In this document: positions 23,345 to 34,407 of the stretch, piece by piece | Numbering within the stretch: the stretch's first letter is position 1 | How the letters are laid out: each line of letters begins with the position of its first letter | Origin: Hordeum vulgare subsp. vulgare | Taxonomy: Eukaryota > Streptophyta > Magnoliopsida > Poales > Poaceae | Assembly: GCF_904849725.1 (NCBI RefSeq) | Contig: NC_058523.1 | Coordinates: 200,349,689 to 200,413,688, forward strand | Length of the DNA: 64,000 bases | Reading direction: 5' to 3' | Translations under genes and position numbers: made by a program | The notes under the pieces: model-generated | Seen by the model: only the letters and a program-made list of their open reading frames with translations | Database searches by the model: none | Told to the model about the DNA's origin: nothing

Positions 23345-25260
23345 TAGACCTCACTTGTCCTCAAGTGAAAACCAAGTTCCATAAACATGTCCACATGTTG
23401 AGGGATGAAGGTGTCGATAAAACATAATACGGACTTGAGGGCATCATGATCACACATAGAACAACAATACATCATAAAGTTTCTTATGGGAAAGTAACAA
23501 TTCCTTCACAAAGCAAAGCATGAAGCAAAAACCTTACCGAGAAGTAACCAACAATAGTCCATAGTCATTGAAGCAATTGCAATTTATCACAACATCAGAA
23601 AGAGTCAACTAAGAGCTTGTAAGGCAAACCCACATACTCAATCATCTCTTTTGTTTTCCACAATTGTTACAACTCATGTGGTGCTCATGGTGTCAAAGTT
23701 TCAGCTGGACATAGAGGAAGATAGGGGCTTATAGTTTTGCCTCCCAACCATTTACCTCAAGGGTAAAGTCAAAAATAATAAAGCATGAGTACTCAACTCC
23801 AAGTTGATATATGAATATAGATCTTTCCCAAACATGTGACGGTAGCCAAGACAAAGGCAAAAATAGGGAATTGGTGTTGATCACCATGACTCTTACAAGG
23901 GTAAAAAGTAAAGGTACAAGATAGGCCCTTTGCAGAGGGAAGCAGAGGTTGTCATGCGCTTTTGAGGTTTGAATGCGTGTCCTCTTAGTGTGGAGGAACG
24001 TCACCTTATATTGCCTCCGGTGATAAAGAACTTTATTATGCAGTCTGTGCTTTTATGTCTTCCTCATCACAGGTTCGTACAACGCTTATTTTCAACACAC
24101 TAATAGATCATACATATTAGAGAGCAATTTTTATTTCTTGCACCGATGACAACTTACTTGAAGGATCTTATTCAATCCATAGGTAGGTATGGTGGACTCT
24201 CATGGCAAAACTGGGTTGGAGGTTTATGGATGCACAAGTAGTATCTCTACTTGGTGCGGGAGTTTTGGCTAATATGAGGTGGAAGCAATTGTCACATGCT
24301 AAGGGATCTCTAATCATATAACATTGTTTGGAACCAAGCAAACACAATTCATTATGTTGTCTTCCTTCTCCAACATCTACTCCTAGGCATGTAATAGTTT
24401 GGTGAGTGCTCACAATTGTAAAAAGTGTCTAAGATGATATATTTATATGTGAACCTCTCTTTCCTTATTACTTCTTATTAATTGCAACAATGACTAATGT
24501 CTATGTTGATTTATTCTCAACAAGTTTCAATCATCATACGTGTCATAAGTGATGTTATCACTTTCCATAAGATCGTCTCATGATCTTTCATGCTATCGTT
24601 CTTTTCATACTTTTGATCATGGCACAAAGCAAAGCCCTTGACTAAGACACTCTTTATTATATAGCTCGTAAGCTGAATACATCGGGGGAGAGACAAAAGA
24701 AAAAGAATCAAACTAAAAACTAAAGACTTATTCCTCTAAAAGAAGAAATAAAAACCGAAAAAGGAAAGAACTAAAACAAAGGTAAAAGCAAAATATATAA
24801 AGGTGATACGATACCAGGGCAACTCCCCCAAGCTTGGCAGAAGCCAAGGGGATTGCCCATACCAATGCTTAGTTGTCTTCATTTGGTGGTGATGGTGGTG
24901 TTGTTGGAGCAGTCTTCAGCTTGTCTAATTTCCACTTGAGAAAAAAGTTCTGCTGCCTTTGAATCTTGAGAAGACATCTTGTCCTAGATCTGCGTCAGAA
25001 CAAGCTCCAAACGAAAACAGAGGAAAACTGCGCGATACAGAGATCAAAACCTTCGGGCGACTATATATTGATTTTTTCTGGGCCAGAAGGAGTCCTCCGC
25101 AAGAAAACGAAGTCCGGGAGGCACACAAGGTGCCCACAAGCTTCCCCTCCGCCACCAGGGGGGTAGGGGGCGGTGGCAGGGCTTGTGGCCGCCTCGTTTG
25201 CTCTCCGGACTGCTTTTTATTTTTCTAATTTTCCAAAAATTCCAAAACGGAAGAAATTTC
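23345..25260 (-). other. Athila region between pol and 3' LTR, non-coding
   Basis: About 1.9 kb where autonomous Athila elements may carry an env-like frame. Only short frames below 95 codons occur and none resembles a membrane glycoprotein. It holds an internal PPT copy with a hairpin at 24822-24860 and, near 25130-25200, a GC-rich segment resembling part of the element's own LTR. Confidence 0.55.
24822..24860 (-). repeat. Internal PPT copy in a hairpin
   Basis: Plus strand ACTCCCCCAAGC (24822-24833) equals the first 12 bases of the real PPT complement at 23332-23343. It is followed by CTTGGC-AGAA-GCCAAG (24833-24848), which can fold, with further C-run/G-run pairing outside. Confidence 0.6.
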
Positions 25261-26506
25261 CTATTGGAAAAGTATCGGAGTCCAATTTCTTACCGAAACA
25301 GATACATCTTCGTTTTCAAGGTCTGAAACAGGCTGATAAACATCCCTTATGTACTCCTCTCGAGTTATGACATTGATAATATTGGTCTCAACATTTATGG
25401 GAGTACCAGAGATGTAATGCTTGATTCTTTGCCCATTTACCACTCTAGGAAAATTTCCTTCCGCATTATAGATTTTGATGGCACTGGAACGATATACTTC
25501 CTCGACAACATAGGGACCTTCCCATTTAGAGAGAAGCTTGCCTGCAAAGAATCTCAAACGAGAATTGTATAGCAAGACATAATCACCTACATTGAACTCT
25601 CGTTTCTGTATTCGTTTGTCGTGCGATCTCTTAACCTTTTCCTTGAACAACCTAGCATTCTCGTATGCCTAGGCTCTCCATTCATCCAACGAGCTGATAT
25701 CAAACAACCGCTTCTCACCGGCAAGTTTGAAATCAAAGTTGAGCTCTTTGATTGCCCAATAAGCTTTGTGTTCCATCTCAAGAGGTAAATGACAGGCCTT
25801 ACTGTAAACATTTTATATGGTGACATGCCCATGGGATTCTTATAAGCAGTCCTATAAGCCCATAGTGCATCGTCAAGTTTGCTAGACTAGTTCTTTCGAG
25901 ATCTATTGACAGTCTTTTGTGGGATCAACTTGATCTCCCTATTACTCAACTCCACTTGACCACTAGACTGAGGATGATAAGGAGATGCAACTCTATGGTT
26001 GACATCATACTTAGCTAGCATCTTGCGGAAAACATCATGAATGAAGTGTGAACCGCCATCGGTCATCAAGTATCTAGGGACACCAAATCTTGGGAATATG
26101 ACTTCTTTAAGCATCTTAATAGAGGTGTGGTGATCAGCATTTTTAGTGGGGATAGCTTCCACCCACTTAGTAACGTAATCCACAGCAACTAAGATGTGAG
26201 TGTACCCATTGGAACTCAGGAAGGGTCCCATGTAATCAAAGCCCCAGACATCAAATGGTTCAATGACAAGTGAATAGTTCATAGGCATTTCCTGACGCTT
26301 ACTGATGTTCCCTATCCTTTGGCATTCGTCACAAGACAAGACAAACTTACGGGCATCCTTGAAGAGAGTGGGCCAATAGAAACCTGATTGCAATACCTTA
26401 TGGGCAGTTCTATCTCCACCATGGTGTCCTCCGTAGGCTTAGGAATGACACTTCTACAAGATTTGTCCTTGTTCATGTTCAAGCACACAACGTCTAATAA
26501 CACCAT
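25261..26506 (-). pseudogene. Athila integrase, frameshifted
   Basis: Read right to left. Part of the His-Cys zinc domain ends LSCDECQR (about 26340). The catalytic core (26393-25887) includes FDVWGFDYMGPF with the first Asp, YLMTDGGSHFIHDVF with the second Asp, and SGQVELSNREIK with the Glu, so the DDE triad is present. The C-terminal region (25832-25587 and 25650-25261) includes FNVGDYVLLYNSRLRFFAGK and KWEGPYVVEEVY, the usual GPF/Y-like module. Integrase inserts the cDNA and makes the 5-bp TSD. At least three frame changes (near 26500, 26390 and 25880-25650) inactivate it. Confidence 0.8.
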
Positions 26507-28060
26507 CTACTCCTTCCTTATAAAGGTGAGGATCATCCAAAAATAGCGTCTCAAATCAAAGAACAATTTCTTGTTTTGTTGATAGGTGAAACTGGGTGGT
26601 ACGTATCTGGCTACGATATAGTTTGCATAATCGGCATACCACGGTGCACTAAGTGAAGTGCGGATGACATTTAGTTGCTCATCAGGAAAGCTGTCATCAA
26701 TTGGTAGTGGGTCATCAAGGACATTCTCTAGCCTAGACAAGTTATCTGCTACATGGTTATCAGCACCCTTTCGGTCAATGACGTGCAAATCAAATTCATG
26801 TAGCAGGAGAACCCATCAAATAAGCCTAGGCTTAGCATCCTTCTTCTCCATGAGGTACTTAATAGCAGCATGATCAGAGTGAATAGTGACTATGGAGTCA
26901 ACTTTGTAAGATCTGAACTTTTCACATGCAAACACGACTGCTAAAAATTCCTTCTCTCTAGTAGCATAGTTTCTTTGGGCACTGTCTAGAGTTTTACTAG
27001 CGTAGTGAATGACATTCAACTTCTTGTCAACTCTTTGTCCTAGAATAGCACCAACAACATTATCACTAGCGTCGCACATGATTTCAAAGGGCAAGTTCCA
27101 GTCACGTGGTTGAACAATAGGTGCGGTTATCAAAGCCTTCTTAAGTATTTCAAAAGCTTCCTCACAATCCTCATCAAAAACAAAAGGAACATCCTTCTGC
27201 AAGAGGTTGGTAAGAGGCCTAGAAATCTTAGAGAAGTCTTTAATGAACCTTCTATATAAACCAGCATGACCTAGGAAACTTCGTATACCTGTGATATCTG
27301 TGGGGCAAGGCATTTTCTCAATTGCATCAACCTTAGCCTTATCAACTTCAATGCCTCTTTCAGAGATTTTGTGTCCTAAGACGATACCTTCATTAACCAT
27401 AAAGTGACACTTCTCCCAATTCAAGACGTGATTGGTTTCTTTGCATCTCTGTAAGACTCGATCAAGGTTGCTGAGGCAATCATCAAAGGAAGACCCGTAA
27501 ACAGAGAAGTCATCCATGAAAACCTCGACGATCTTTTCACAAAAGTCAGAGAATATAGCCATCATACATCTTTGGAAGGTGGCAGGTGCATTACATAAGC
27601 CAAAAGTCATACGTCTATAGGCAAAGGTACGGAAAGGGCAGGTGAAAGTGGTTTTCTCTTGATCAGATTGTGCAACAGGTATTTGCGAGAAACCTGAATA
27701 ACCGTCTAGAAAGCAGAAGTGTGTGTGCTTTGATAGCCTTTCTAGCATTTGGTCGATGAACGGCAAAGGATAATGATCTTTCCTGGTTGCCTTGTTCAGT
27801 TTCGGAAGTCTATCACCATTATAGCCGGTAATAATCCTTTGTGGGATTAGTTCATCCTTATAATTAGGAATGACGGTGATACCTCCCTTCTTAGGTACGC
27901 AATGTACTCTACTTACCCAATCACTATGAGCAACAGGATAAATGATTCCTGCTTCCAGAAGCTTTAATATTTCTTTTCTAACGACCTCTTTCATCTTAGG
28001 ATTTAATCTCCTTTGATGATCAGCAACTGGTTTAAAGTCAGGATTGGTTTTAATCTTGTG
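26507..28060 (-). pseudogene. Athila reverse transcriptase-RNase H
   Basis: The main open frame 27994-26816 (392 codons) starts KEVVRKEILKLLEAGIIYPV. It carries RT motifs KATRKDHYPLPFIDQML, FLDGYSGFSQIPV (first catalytic Asp), MTFGLCNAPATFQRCM and the F-M-D-D active site in VEVFMDDFSVYG. The RNase H domain follows with FEIMCDASDNVVGAILGQ, KEFLAVVFACEKFR and IHSDHAAIKYLMEKKDA. After a frame change the tether continues in 26788-26507 (DRKGADNHVADNLSRLENV). Active-site residues are present, but the upstream frame is broken at about 28000-28060 (stop after ISPTLY) and the downstream one at about 26800. Confidence 0.85.
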
Positions 28061-28824
28061 CTAATATAGAGTAGGACTAATACCCTTAAGATCATCAAGA
28101 GTATATCCAATAGCAGCGCGGTGCTTCCTCAGAGTTTTTAGTAACTTCTTCTCTTCGCGCTCTGAGAGGAGAGCACTAATAATGACATGATATATCTCCT
28201 TCTCATCCAGATAGTCATACTTAAGAGTATCAGGCAACTGTTTAAGCTCAAACACAGGATCACCCTTTGGTGGGGAGGATCCCCAAGAAGTTCAACAGGC
28301 AGATTATTCTTGTGAATAGGATATTATTCTAAGACAATTTTATCTATCTCATCTCTCTCCTCCATATGCATATCATTTTCGTGCTCAAGCAGATATTGCT
28401 GTAAAGGATCCGTAGGAGGTACGGCAATAAAGGCAAGAGCAATGATTTCATCTCTACCAGACGACTCTCTTTCATGGGTTTGTCTTCCAAACTTGGGGAA
28501 GTTAAATTCATGAGACACACCCTCGAAACTAACTGTGACAGTCTGCTTAATGAAATCAATGTGAGCATTGACAGTGTTGAGAAAGGGTCTACCAAATATG
28601 ATGGGACAAAAGCTATCTCGTGCAGTACCAAGGACGAGGAAATAAGTAGGATACTTCGTCTTACCACACAGGACTTCTACGTCTCTCACAATTCCCAGAG
28701 GGCAGATAGTGTCTCTATTAGCTAGCGTAATAGTGACATCAATGGGTTCTAACTCAGCAGGTGCAATCTCATCTTTGATTTCATCATATAGAGAACGGGG
28801 TATTGCACTAACACTAGCTCCCAT
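28061..28824 (-). pseudogene. Athila aspartic protease and RT linker
   Basis: 28824-28324 reads from the active site MGASVSAIPRSLYDE (the Asp of C-D-M-G-A-S precedes the annotated Met) through FCPIIFGRPFLNTVNAHID, the second conserved protease block, to the acidic linker. A frameshift near 28260-28320 separates it from 28255-28061 (FELKQLPDTLKYDYLDEKE... ending ISPTLY, then stop). Upstream a one-base loss near 28890 separates it from Gag. Protease matures the polyprotein. D-[LM]-G-A-S-V-S-A-I-P is the normal Athila active-site form. Confidence 0.8.
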
Positions 28825-28883
28825 ATCACATAAACCATGGTAACAGTGATCTCCTATCTTAACAGAAACAACGGGCAGGCCAA

Positions 28884-30047
28884 CTACAGGTCCGTGTTTG
28901 TCTTCGCGTGAGGTTTAGCAATTCTAGCGGAGTCCTCACATAATTTGATAACATGCCCATCTATGTCTTCAGCTAAGAGATCTTTGATAATAGCAACACT
29001 AGGTTCAACTCTAATCTCTTTAGGGGGTGCAAGTGGTCTAATGTAACCCCTACGTATCACAGTTGGAGCTTTATAATAATCCTTTATCCTAGTAGGGTAT
29101 AGCGGTTTCTCAGTGTAAGCACAAGGAACAACAGGATCACTAAAAGCAATGACTTTCTCCTCAACTAGATTGGTTTTGTCTATGTTGCTTTCTACAGGAG
29201 GATGATATTTAAACCACTTCTCTTTGTGAAGATCAACATGAGCAGCAAAAGATTCACATAGAGAAGCAACTATCTCAGAGTCAAGTCCATACTTAGCGCT
29301 AAAATCTCTAGAAGTGTTTGTCTCAACAAAAGATTTAACGCAATCAAACTGGAAATTCATACCTGACTCCTTACCTTCCTCCAGCTCCCAATCTTCAGAG
29401 TTGCGTTTGATTCTCTCCAATAAATTCCACTTGCGATCAATATCCTTCTTCATAAAAGAACCGGCACAAGAAGTGTAAAGCATGGTACGATCTTCATGAG
29501 AAAGCCGAGCATAAAAGTTTGGAGTGATGATTTCTCTCGAGAGCTCATGATTGGGGCATGAATATAGCATTGATTTAAGTCTCCCCCAAGCTTGAGCTAT
29601 GCTTTCCCTGTCACGAGGCCAAAAGTTATAAATAAAATTCCGATCACGATGTACTAAATGCATAGGATAGAACTTTTGATGAAATTCCAATTTCAACCGA
29701 TTGTAGCCCCATGATCCAGTATCATCACATAGCCTATACCATCTCAACGCCTTATCCTTCAAAGATAAAGGAAATATTTTCTTCTTTACCTCATGCCCGG
29801 GCAAACCTACAAGCTTAAATAAACAACAAACTTCATCTATATAGATTAGATGCAAGTCTGGATGTGAAGATCCATCTCCTGTGGAAGGATTAGCCAGCAG
29901 TTTCTCAAGCATACCCGAAGGAATTTCATAAAAGATATTTTCAGTAGGTACCTCAGGTTGAGGAGCAACTTCTCGTGCTTCCGTTCGTGGTGAAGATACC
30001 CCGAAAAAACTCCTCAAAGGAACAGTTTCCATAGTGACAAGTGACAA
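28884..30047 (-). pseudogene. gag: Athila Gag, 387 codons
   Basis: Open from MSLVTMETVPLRSFFG at 30047, about 60 bp inside the PBS, to KTNTDL and a stop at 28884. The gag domain is clear: KKIFPLSLKDKALRWYRLCD, KLEFHQKFYPMHLVH and RESIAQAWGRLKSMLYSCPN. No CCHC knuckle is seen. The stop results from a frame change: one base later the frame leads into VGLPVVSVKIGDH and the protease. This is the least damaged gene of the element. Confidence 0.85.
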
Positions 30048-30108
30048 TAAATTTCAGCACAGTATAAAAATGTTGCCTTACCAAATTCCACTTACCAAAG
30101 GCGCTTCA

Positions 30109-30127
30109 CTCCCCGGAAACGGCGCCA
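30109..30127 (-). promoter_or_regulatory. Athila primer-binding site (tRNA-Asp)
   Basis: Minus strand TGGCGCCGTTTCCGGGGAG, one base different from the perfect Athila site, with an 11-base spacer to the LTR end at 30139. Confidence 0.8.
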
Positions 30128-30138
30128 GAAAAGAGTCT

Positions 30139-31669
30139 TGATGACCCACAAGTATAGGGTATCAAACATAGTCCTTTCTATAAGTAAGAGTGTTGAACCC
30201 AACGAGGAGCACAAGGATCTGATAAACGGATTTCAGCAAGGTAATAACTGCAAGCACTGAAAGTAGCGGTAACAAGTGATTTTGTAGCGAGGTGAAACAT
30301 AGCAAGCAAAGAGTAACAAGTAATATGTAGTAGCAACGGTGCAGCAAGTGGCCCAATCCCTTTTGTAGCAAGGGACAAGCCTGAACAAAGTCTTATAGGA
30401 GGAAAAACGCTCCCGAGGACACACGGGAATTTCTGTCATGCTAGTTTCATCATGTTCATATGATTCGCGTTCGTTACTTTGATAGTTTGATATGTGGGTG
30501 GACCGGCAGTTGGGTACTGCCATTACTTGGACAAGCATCCCACTTATGATTAATCTCTCTCACAAGCATCCGCAACTACAAAAGAAGAATTAAGACAAAG
30601 TCTAACCATAGCATTAAACTAGTGGATCCAAATCAGCCCCTCACGAAGCAACACATAGACTGGGGTTTAAGTTTCTGTTACTCCAGTAACCCATCATCTA
30701 CTTTCTACTTCCCAATGCCTTCCTCTAGGCCCAAATATGGTGAAGTATTATGTAGTAGACGTTCACATAACACTACTAGAGGAAAAGACAACATACAACA
30801 TATCAAAATACCGAACGAATACCAAATTCACATGACTATTATTAACATGACTTATCCCATGTCCTCAGGAACAAAAGTAACTACTCAAAAAACATAATCA
30901 TAATCATGATCAGAGGTGTAATGAATAGAATCAAGGATCTGAACATAAACTCTTCCACCAAGTAATCCAACTAGCATCAACTACAAAGAGTAATCAACAC
31001 TGCTAGCAACCTTACAAGTACCAATCGGAGTTGCGAGACGAAGATTGGTTACAAGAGATGAACTAGGGATTGGAGAGGAGATGGTGTTGATGAAGATGTT
31101 GATGAAGATGCCTCCCCTTCGACGAGAGGAGTGTTGGTGATGATGATGGCGACGATTTCCCCCCTCCGGGAGGGAAGTTTCCCCGACAGGATCGTCCTTT
31201 CGGTGCTCTAGATTGGATCTGCTCAAGTTCCGCCTCGTGGCGGCGGCGAAACCATGAAAAAGCTCCCTATTGATTTTTTTTCCAGACCAGGACGCTTCAT
31301 ATAGCAAAAGAGGGGGGCTAGTGGGCCGTCAGGCAGCCCACAAGCTTGCCCTGCGCCACCAGGGGGTGGTTGCGGTGGGCAGGCTTGTGGAGCCCTGGCG
31401 GCCCCCCTCCGGTAGTTTTTTCGCCCAGTATTTTTTATATAATCCAGAAACAATCCACGTAACATTTCAGTGCATTTTGAGATGTGCAGAATAGTGGACT
31501 AGGATTTGCTCCTTTTCCAGTCGAGAATTCCATCTGCGTGAATTCTCCCTCTTCAAAAAAATCTTGCAAAATAAGAGATAAAAGGCATAAATATGGTACC
31601 ACAAGTAATATAACAGCCCAAAAAGCAATAAATATGAACATGAAAGCATGATGCAAAATGGACGTATCA
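30139..31669 (-). repeat. Athila 5' LTR
   Basis: 1531 bp, TG...CA, next to the PBS. It aligns along its whole length with 21799-23331 and is followed by TSD CACCA. Confidence 0.9.
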
Positions 31670-32385
31670 CACCACTACCGTCGGGGGTGTGCCATTGTGT
31701 GTTTCACCAACAATTTGCAACCTCAAAGTCACAAAGATGTTGGTAGATAGTGGGGTTGGTTTGAATTTGATCTTGACCGACATGATCAAGCGGTTGCATA
31801 TCCTTGACACAGATATCAAGCCGACACGGTCCTTTTAGGGGGTCAACCCAGGTAGATCGCACCCCAAGGGGAAGATCACCCTGCCGGTAACATTTGGCAC
31901 AAAGATCAACATCAGGATGGAAAGGCTTGTCTTTGATGTCGCCAAGATATGGCTACCATACAACAACACCTTGGGCCGACCGACACTGGTGATGTTCATG
32001 GCGCATCCCACCATGCCTACAACACACTCAAGATGCTAGGGCCGATGAGCGTCATCAACATCCCTGCTGACAACAAGGACATGGTCCTCTATGCCGACAA
32101 GCTCTACCAGGAGGCAGTAGAAGCATATGCTGACAAGGCACTCTCTCCTGCCAGCAAAACTATCGGCGGCAAGAAAAACAAGAACAAGACTTCTCGTGAA
32201 GCTCGTGACGATTCCTGGAAGAGCGTCGTAGAGCACAACATGCTCGTCCATGACTCACCTGAGACTTTTGCCACGACGAGCAAGAAAAACGAAGTGACCA
32301 TCCCCAAGACGAACCGAGTTGCTACATGGGAGGACGGTGAGGCTGGTACTTTCAGCATAAGTGGCACCCAAGATAGAAAATAGGA
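31670..32385 (+). pseudogene. Tat element 2 protease and linker
   Basis: The host frame resumes right after the Athila element: TTVGGVPLCVSPTICNLK, then KMLVDSGVGLNLILTDMI with the catalytic Asp in D-S-G, LRPVTFGTK-like and NTLGRPTLVMFMA. A frameshift near 31990 moves the homology to the frame of 31949-32383, which continues YNTLKMLGPMSVINIPADNK and a charged linker ending GTQDRK before a TAG. There is also a TAG near 31836. The neighbouring RT piece follows 70 bp on. Confidence 0.7.
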
Positions 32386-32765
32386 AAGCGTGCTCATCTC
32401 CTTCCTGCACGTGAATGTTTATGTGTTTTCTTGGCAACCATTTGAAATTCCCGTTGTTCCCAGGTAGGTCATTAAGAACCACCTTGTCGTCTACCCTCAT
32501 GCACGCCCCGAAAAGTAGAACGACAGGAAGCAAGTACTGCAAAGACAAGAGTTCATCGCCGAAGAGATCAAGAAACTGGAAGTAGTAGGCTTGATTAGAG
32601 GTGTGATCCCCCCAACATGGTTGGCGAATCATGTGGTAGTGCGCAAGGCGAGCGGGAAATGGAGACTTTTATTGACTTCACTATGTCAATAAGGCTTAAA
32701 CGAAGGATCCCTTTCGGTGCATTGATCAGACAGTGGATTCAACTGTCGACTCTCGCATAGCCGCA
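32386..32765 (+). pseudogene. Tat element 2 RT N-terminus, truncated
   Basis: ISFLHVNVYVFSWQPFEIPV, HARPEK, then FIAEEIKKLEVVGLIRGVI and PPTWLANHVVVRKASGKWR show the connection and first RT block. Stops and an indel follow near 32680. The sequence ends at GTCGACTCTCGCATAGCCG and passes straight into LTR sequence, at the same place as in the copy at 8140-8156. The catalytic YxDD block is absent. Confidence 0.7.
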
Positions 32766-32989
32766 CCTCTCGAGCATCCCTTTCTAGGTGGCGATGCTCC
32801 TATAGTGTGAACATACATGATCCACCATACACAGGACAAATGGTTTTACACTTGCGAGTGGACCGAACTTGTCTAAACCATCGAGTACGCATTGACTGGT
32901 GATGCTCTTTGTGCATCTAGGGTCCCCGCAGTAGAACCATAAAAGGGACCTAGAAAGTACCATAGATCGTCGTGCTCCCACGCCCGACA
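32766..32989 (+). repeat. Tat element 2 3' LTR remnant
   Basis: The last about 224 bp of the Tat LTR (CTCTCGAGCATCCC to CGCCCGACA), followed by TAGAT matching the left TSD TGGAT with one change. U3 and the TATA box are missing. Confidence 0.75.
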
Positions 32990-34407
32990 TAGATTGATAA
33001 ATCTTAGTTCATCCACTTGAGGAAAATTTGTTGCTTCCTACGAAACTCTGCACTTCTAGTCCTGACGAGGTCTACGATGAATAAAGTTCCATAGTAGACA
33101 TAAAGCTCTTTTCTGGTGCTGTAGCCGGGGAGCTGAGTGCTTGAAGGTATATCTTAAAACCTTGCAATATTATCTTTTAGTTTCTTCTTTTATACTAGAT
33201 TTGTTTATAATAAGAAAACTAAATGCTTCATATATATAATGTCTTTCTTGAAAATTATGGATCGGAAGATTGTGCCAACGTGTTGAAGAAGAATTTAATA
33301 AAATGTTTGGCATTAAATCCTTGAATGATGAGCATGATAGCAATGCTATTAGTATGAATCCTCTGAATACCCATGATGCTAATGATATGCAAATCCATAA
33401 GTTTGGGGGTGCTATGTTTGATGAATATCATATTTTAGTCCCCCATGTTTTGATGAGAAAATTTATTATAATGATAGCATGCCTCCTATTTATGATGATT
33501 ATACTCTTCAAAGTCGGTTTAGAAGATTTTAAACTCTAGGTAATGGTCGCCCTATTTTGGAGGGTGTTGAATCTTTTTATAATGATAAAAGTGGAGGTCA
33601 TGACTTGATTTAGTAATTATTCCACTATTTTGGAAGAGGTTCTAATTGATTATGATAATCAAGTTGCTATCTATGATGATTACTGTGATGATACTTATGA
33701 TATAAATAATTATGTTAACCCTCGGACTTTTCATCATGATTTGTATGATCGAAATGATTATTCCAATCAAGTATCGCATGATAGTTACTTTGTTGAGTTT
33801 GCTCCCACTATTCTGTATGAGACGAAATTTGCTTATGTGGAGAGTAATGAAAAATCTATGATTGTGGATCATGAAACAAATGCTTTATGTGATAGTTATA
33901 TTATTGAATTCCTTCATGATGTTACTGAATATTATTTTGAGGGAGGAACATATGCTTGGAGGTATTACAATAATATCAAGGGTCATCTCTATGTGTTGTA
34001 TTTTTTGAAGTTATGCTTGTTTTGCCTTCCACTTCAAGTTGATTATTGCTACAATAAATTGTTTGCTTGAAAAATACATATGCATAGGAAGCGTGTTAGT
34101 CTTAAATTTTCTTACCATGAGATTCATGATGGTCACATGTTAAAACTACTATTCCTATATGAGCTTTCTTTGAAATCATCATGCCTAGCTAAAAGGCATT
34201 AAACAAAAGTGCTTGTTGGGAGACAACCAAATACTTATACCTATTGGTTTGTGACCTAGTGTACTAATCATGTTTTGTCTCTTTTATTTCAATAATTTGT
34301 CACATAAAGCCTTTGGGATAGTTGGATACTTGTTGGATTGATTTTGTGCAAACACAGAAACTTTTGTGTCTAGTATAAATATTCTCAGATTTTAGTGGAT
34401 CAACAAA
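32990..34407 (+). mobile_element. Family A, second copy (LTR end, PBS, interior start)
   Basis: TAGAT then the LTR end to about 33102, a PBS at 33114-33132 (TGGTGCTGTAGCCGGGGAG, three changes), leader, acidic ORF and post-ORF motif. It parallels 8372 to about 9900 without the MITE. It stops at ACAAA (34403-34407), where the Tekay-like LTR begins with TGTCACACC. Blocks I compared differ by roughly 8-10%. An LTR end followed by PBS and interior, rather than by flanking DNA, means the split LTR is shared by two interiors. Confidence 0.75.
33270..34070 (+). pseudogene. Family A acidic ORF of unknown function, copy 2
   Basis: Two open pieces, 33270-33539 (EEEFNKMFGIKSLNDEHD) and 33630-34070 (146 codons: IYDDYCDDTYDINN, then VSHDSYFVEFAPTILYETK, SMIVDHETNALCDSYIIEF and a hydrophobic, Cys-rich tail LKLCLFCLPLQVDYCYN). 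Frameshifts near 33445 and a stop near 33530 separate them. The first copy (8600-9580) shares the same words. The protein is rich in Asp and Tyr and has no motif I recognise. It may be a relic of Gag or a lineage-specific accessory frame. Confidence 0.5.

Larger units (their letters stand above)
21799..31669 (-). mobile_element. Complete Athila-lineage Gypsy element, 9.87 kb
   Basis: TSD CACCA (21794-21798 and 31670-31674). The LTRs are 1533 and 1531 bp. A minus-strand PBS and PPT lie at the correct inner ends; gag, protease, RT, RNase H and integrase are read in order 30047 to 25261. The LTR start TGATACGTCCATTTTGCATC and protein order fit the Sabrina/WHAM-type Athila elements of wheat as I remember them. 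In a 150-bp stretch I aligned (21901-22050 with 30241-30390) the LTRs differ at about six positions (about 4%), suggesting insertion on the order of 1-2 million years ago at usual grass rates. All genes carry stops or frameshifts. Confidence 0.9.
13476..32989 (+). mobile_element. Tat-lineage Gypsy element 2, internally deleted and split
   Basis: 5' LTR (13476-14256 plus 19497-19562), PBS (19567-19584), Gag (19629-21798), protease (31670-32385), RT N-terminus (32386-32765) and a 3' LTR remnant (32766-32989). The TSD is TGGAT on the left and TAGAT on the right (one substitution). RT is fused directly to the R/U5 part of the 3' LTR, so the rest of RT, RNase H, integrase and the 3' LTR U3 are missing. 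Two later insertions split it: a solo LTR at 14257-19491 and an Athila element at 21799-31669. Confidence 0.8.

Noticed and set aside
23345..25260. Env-like gene in the Athila element
   Set aside because: Only short frames, with no signal peptide plus transmembrane arrangement; the space is present but no env can be supported.
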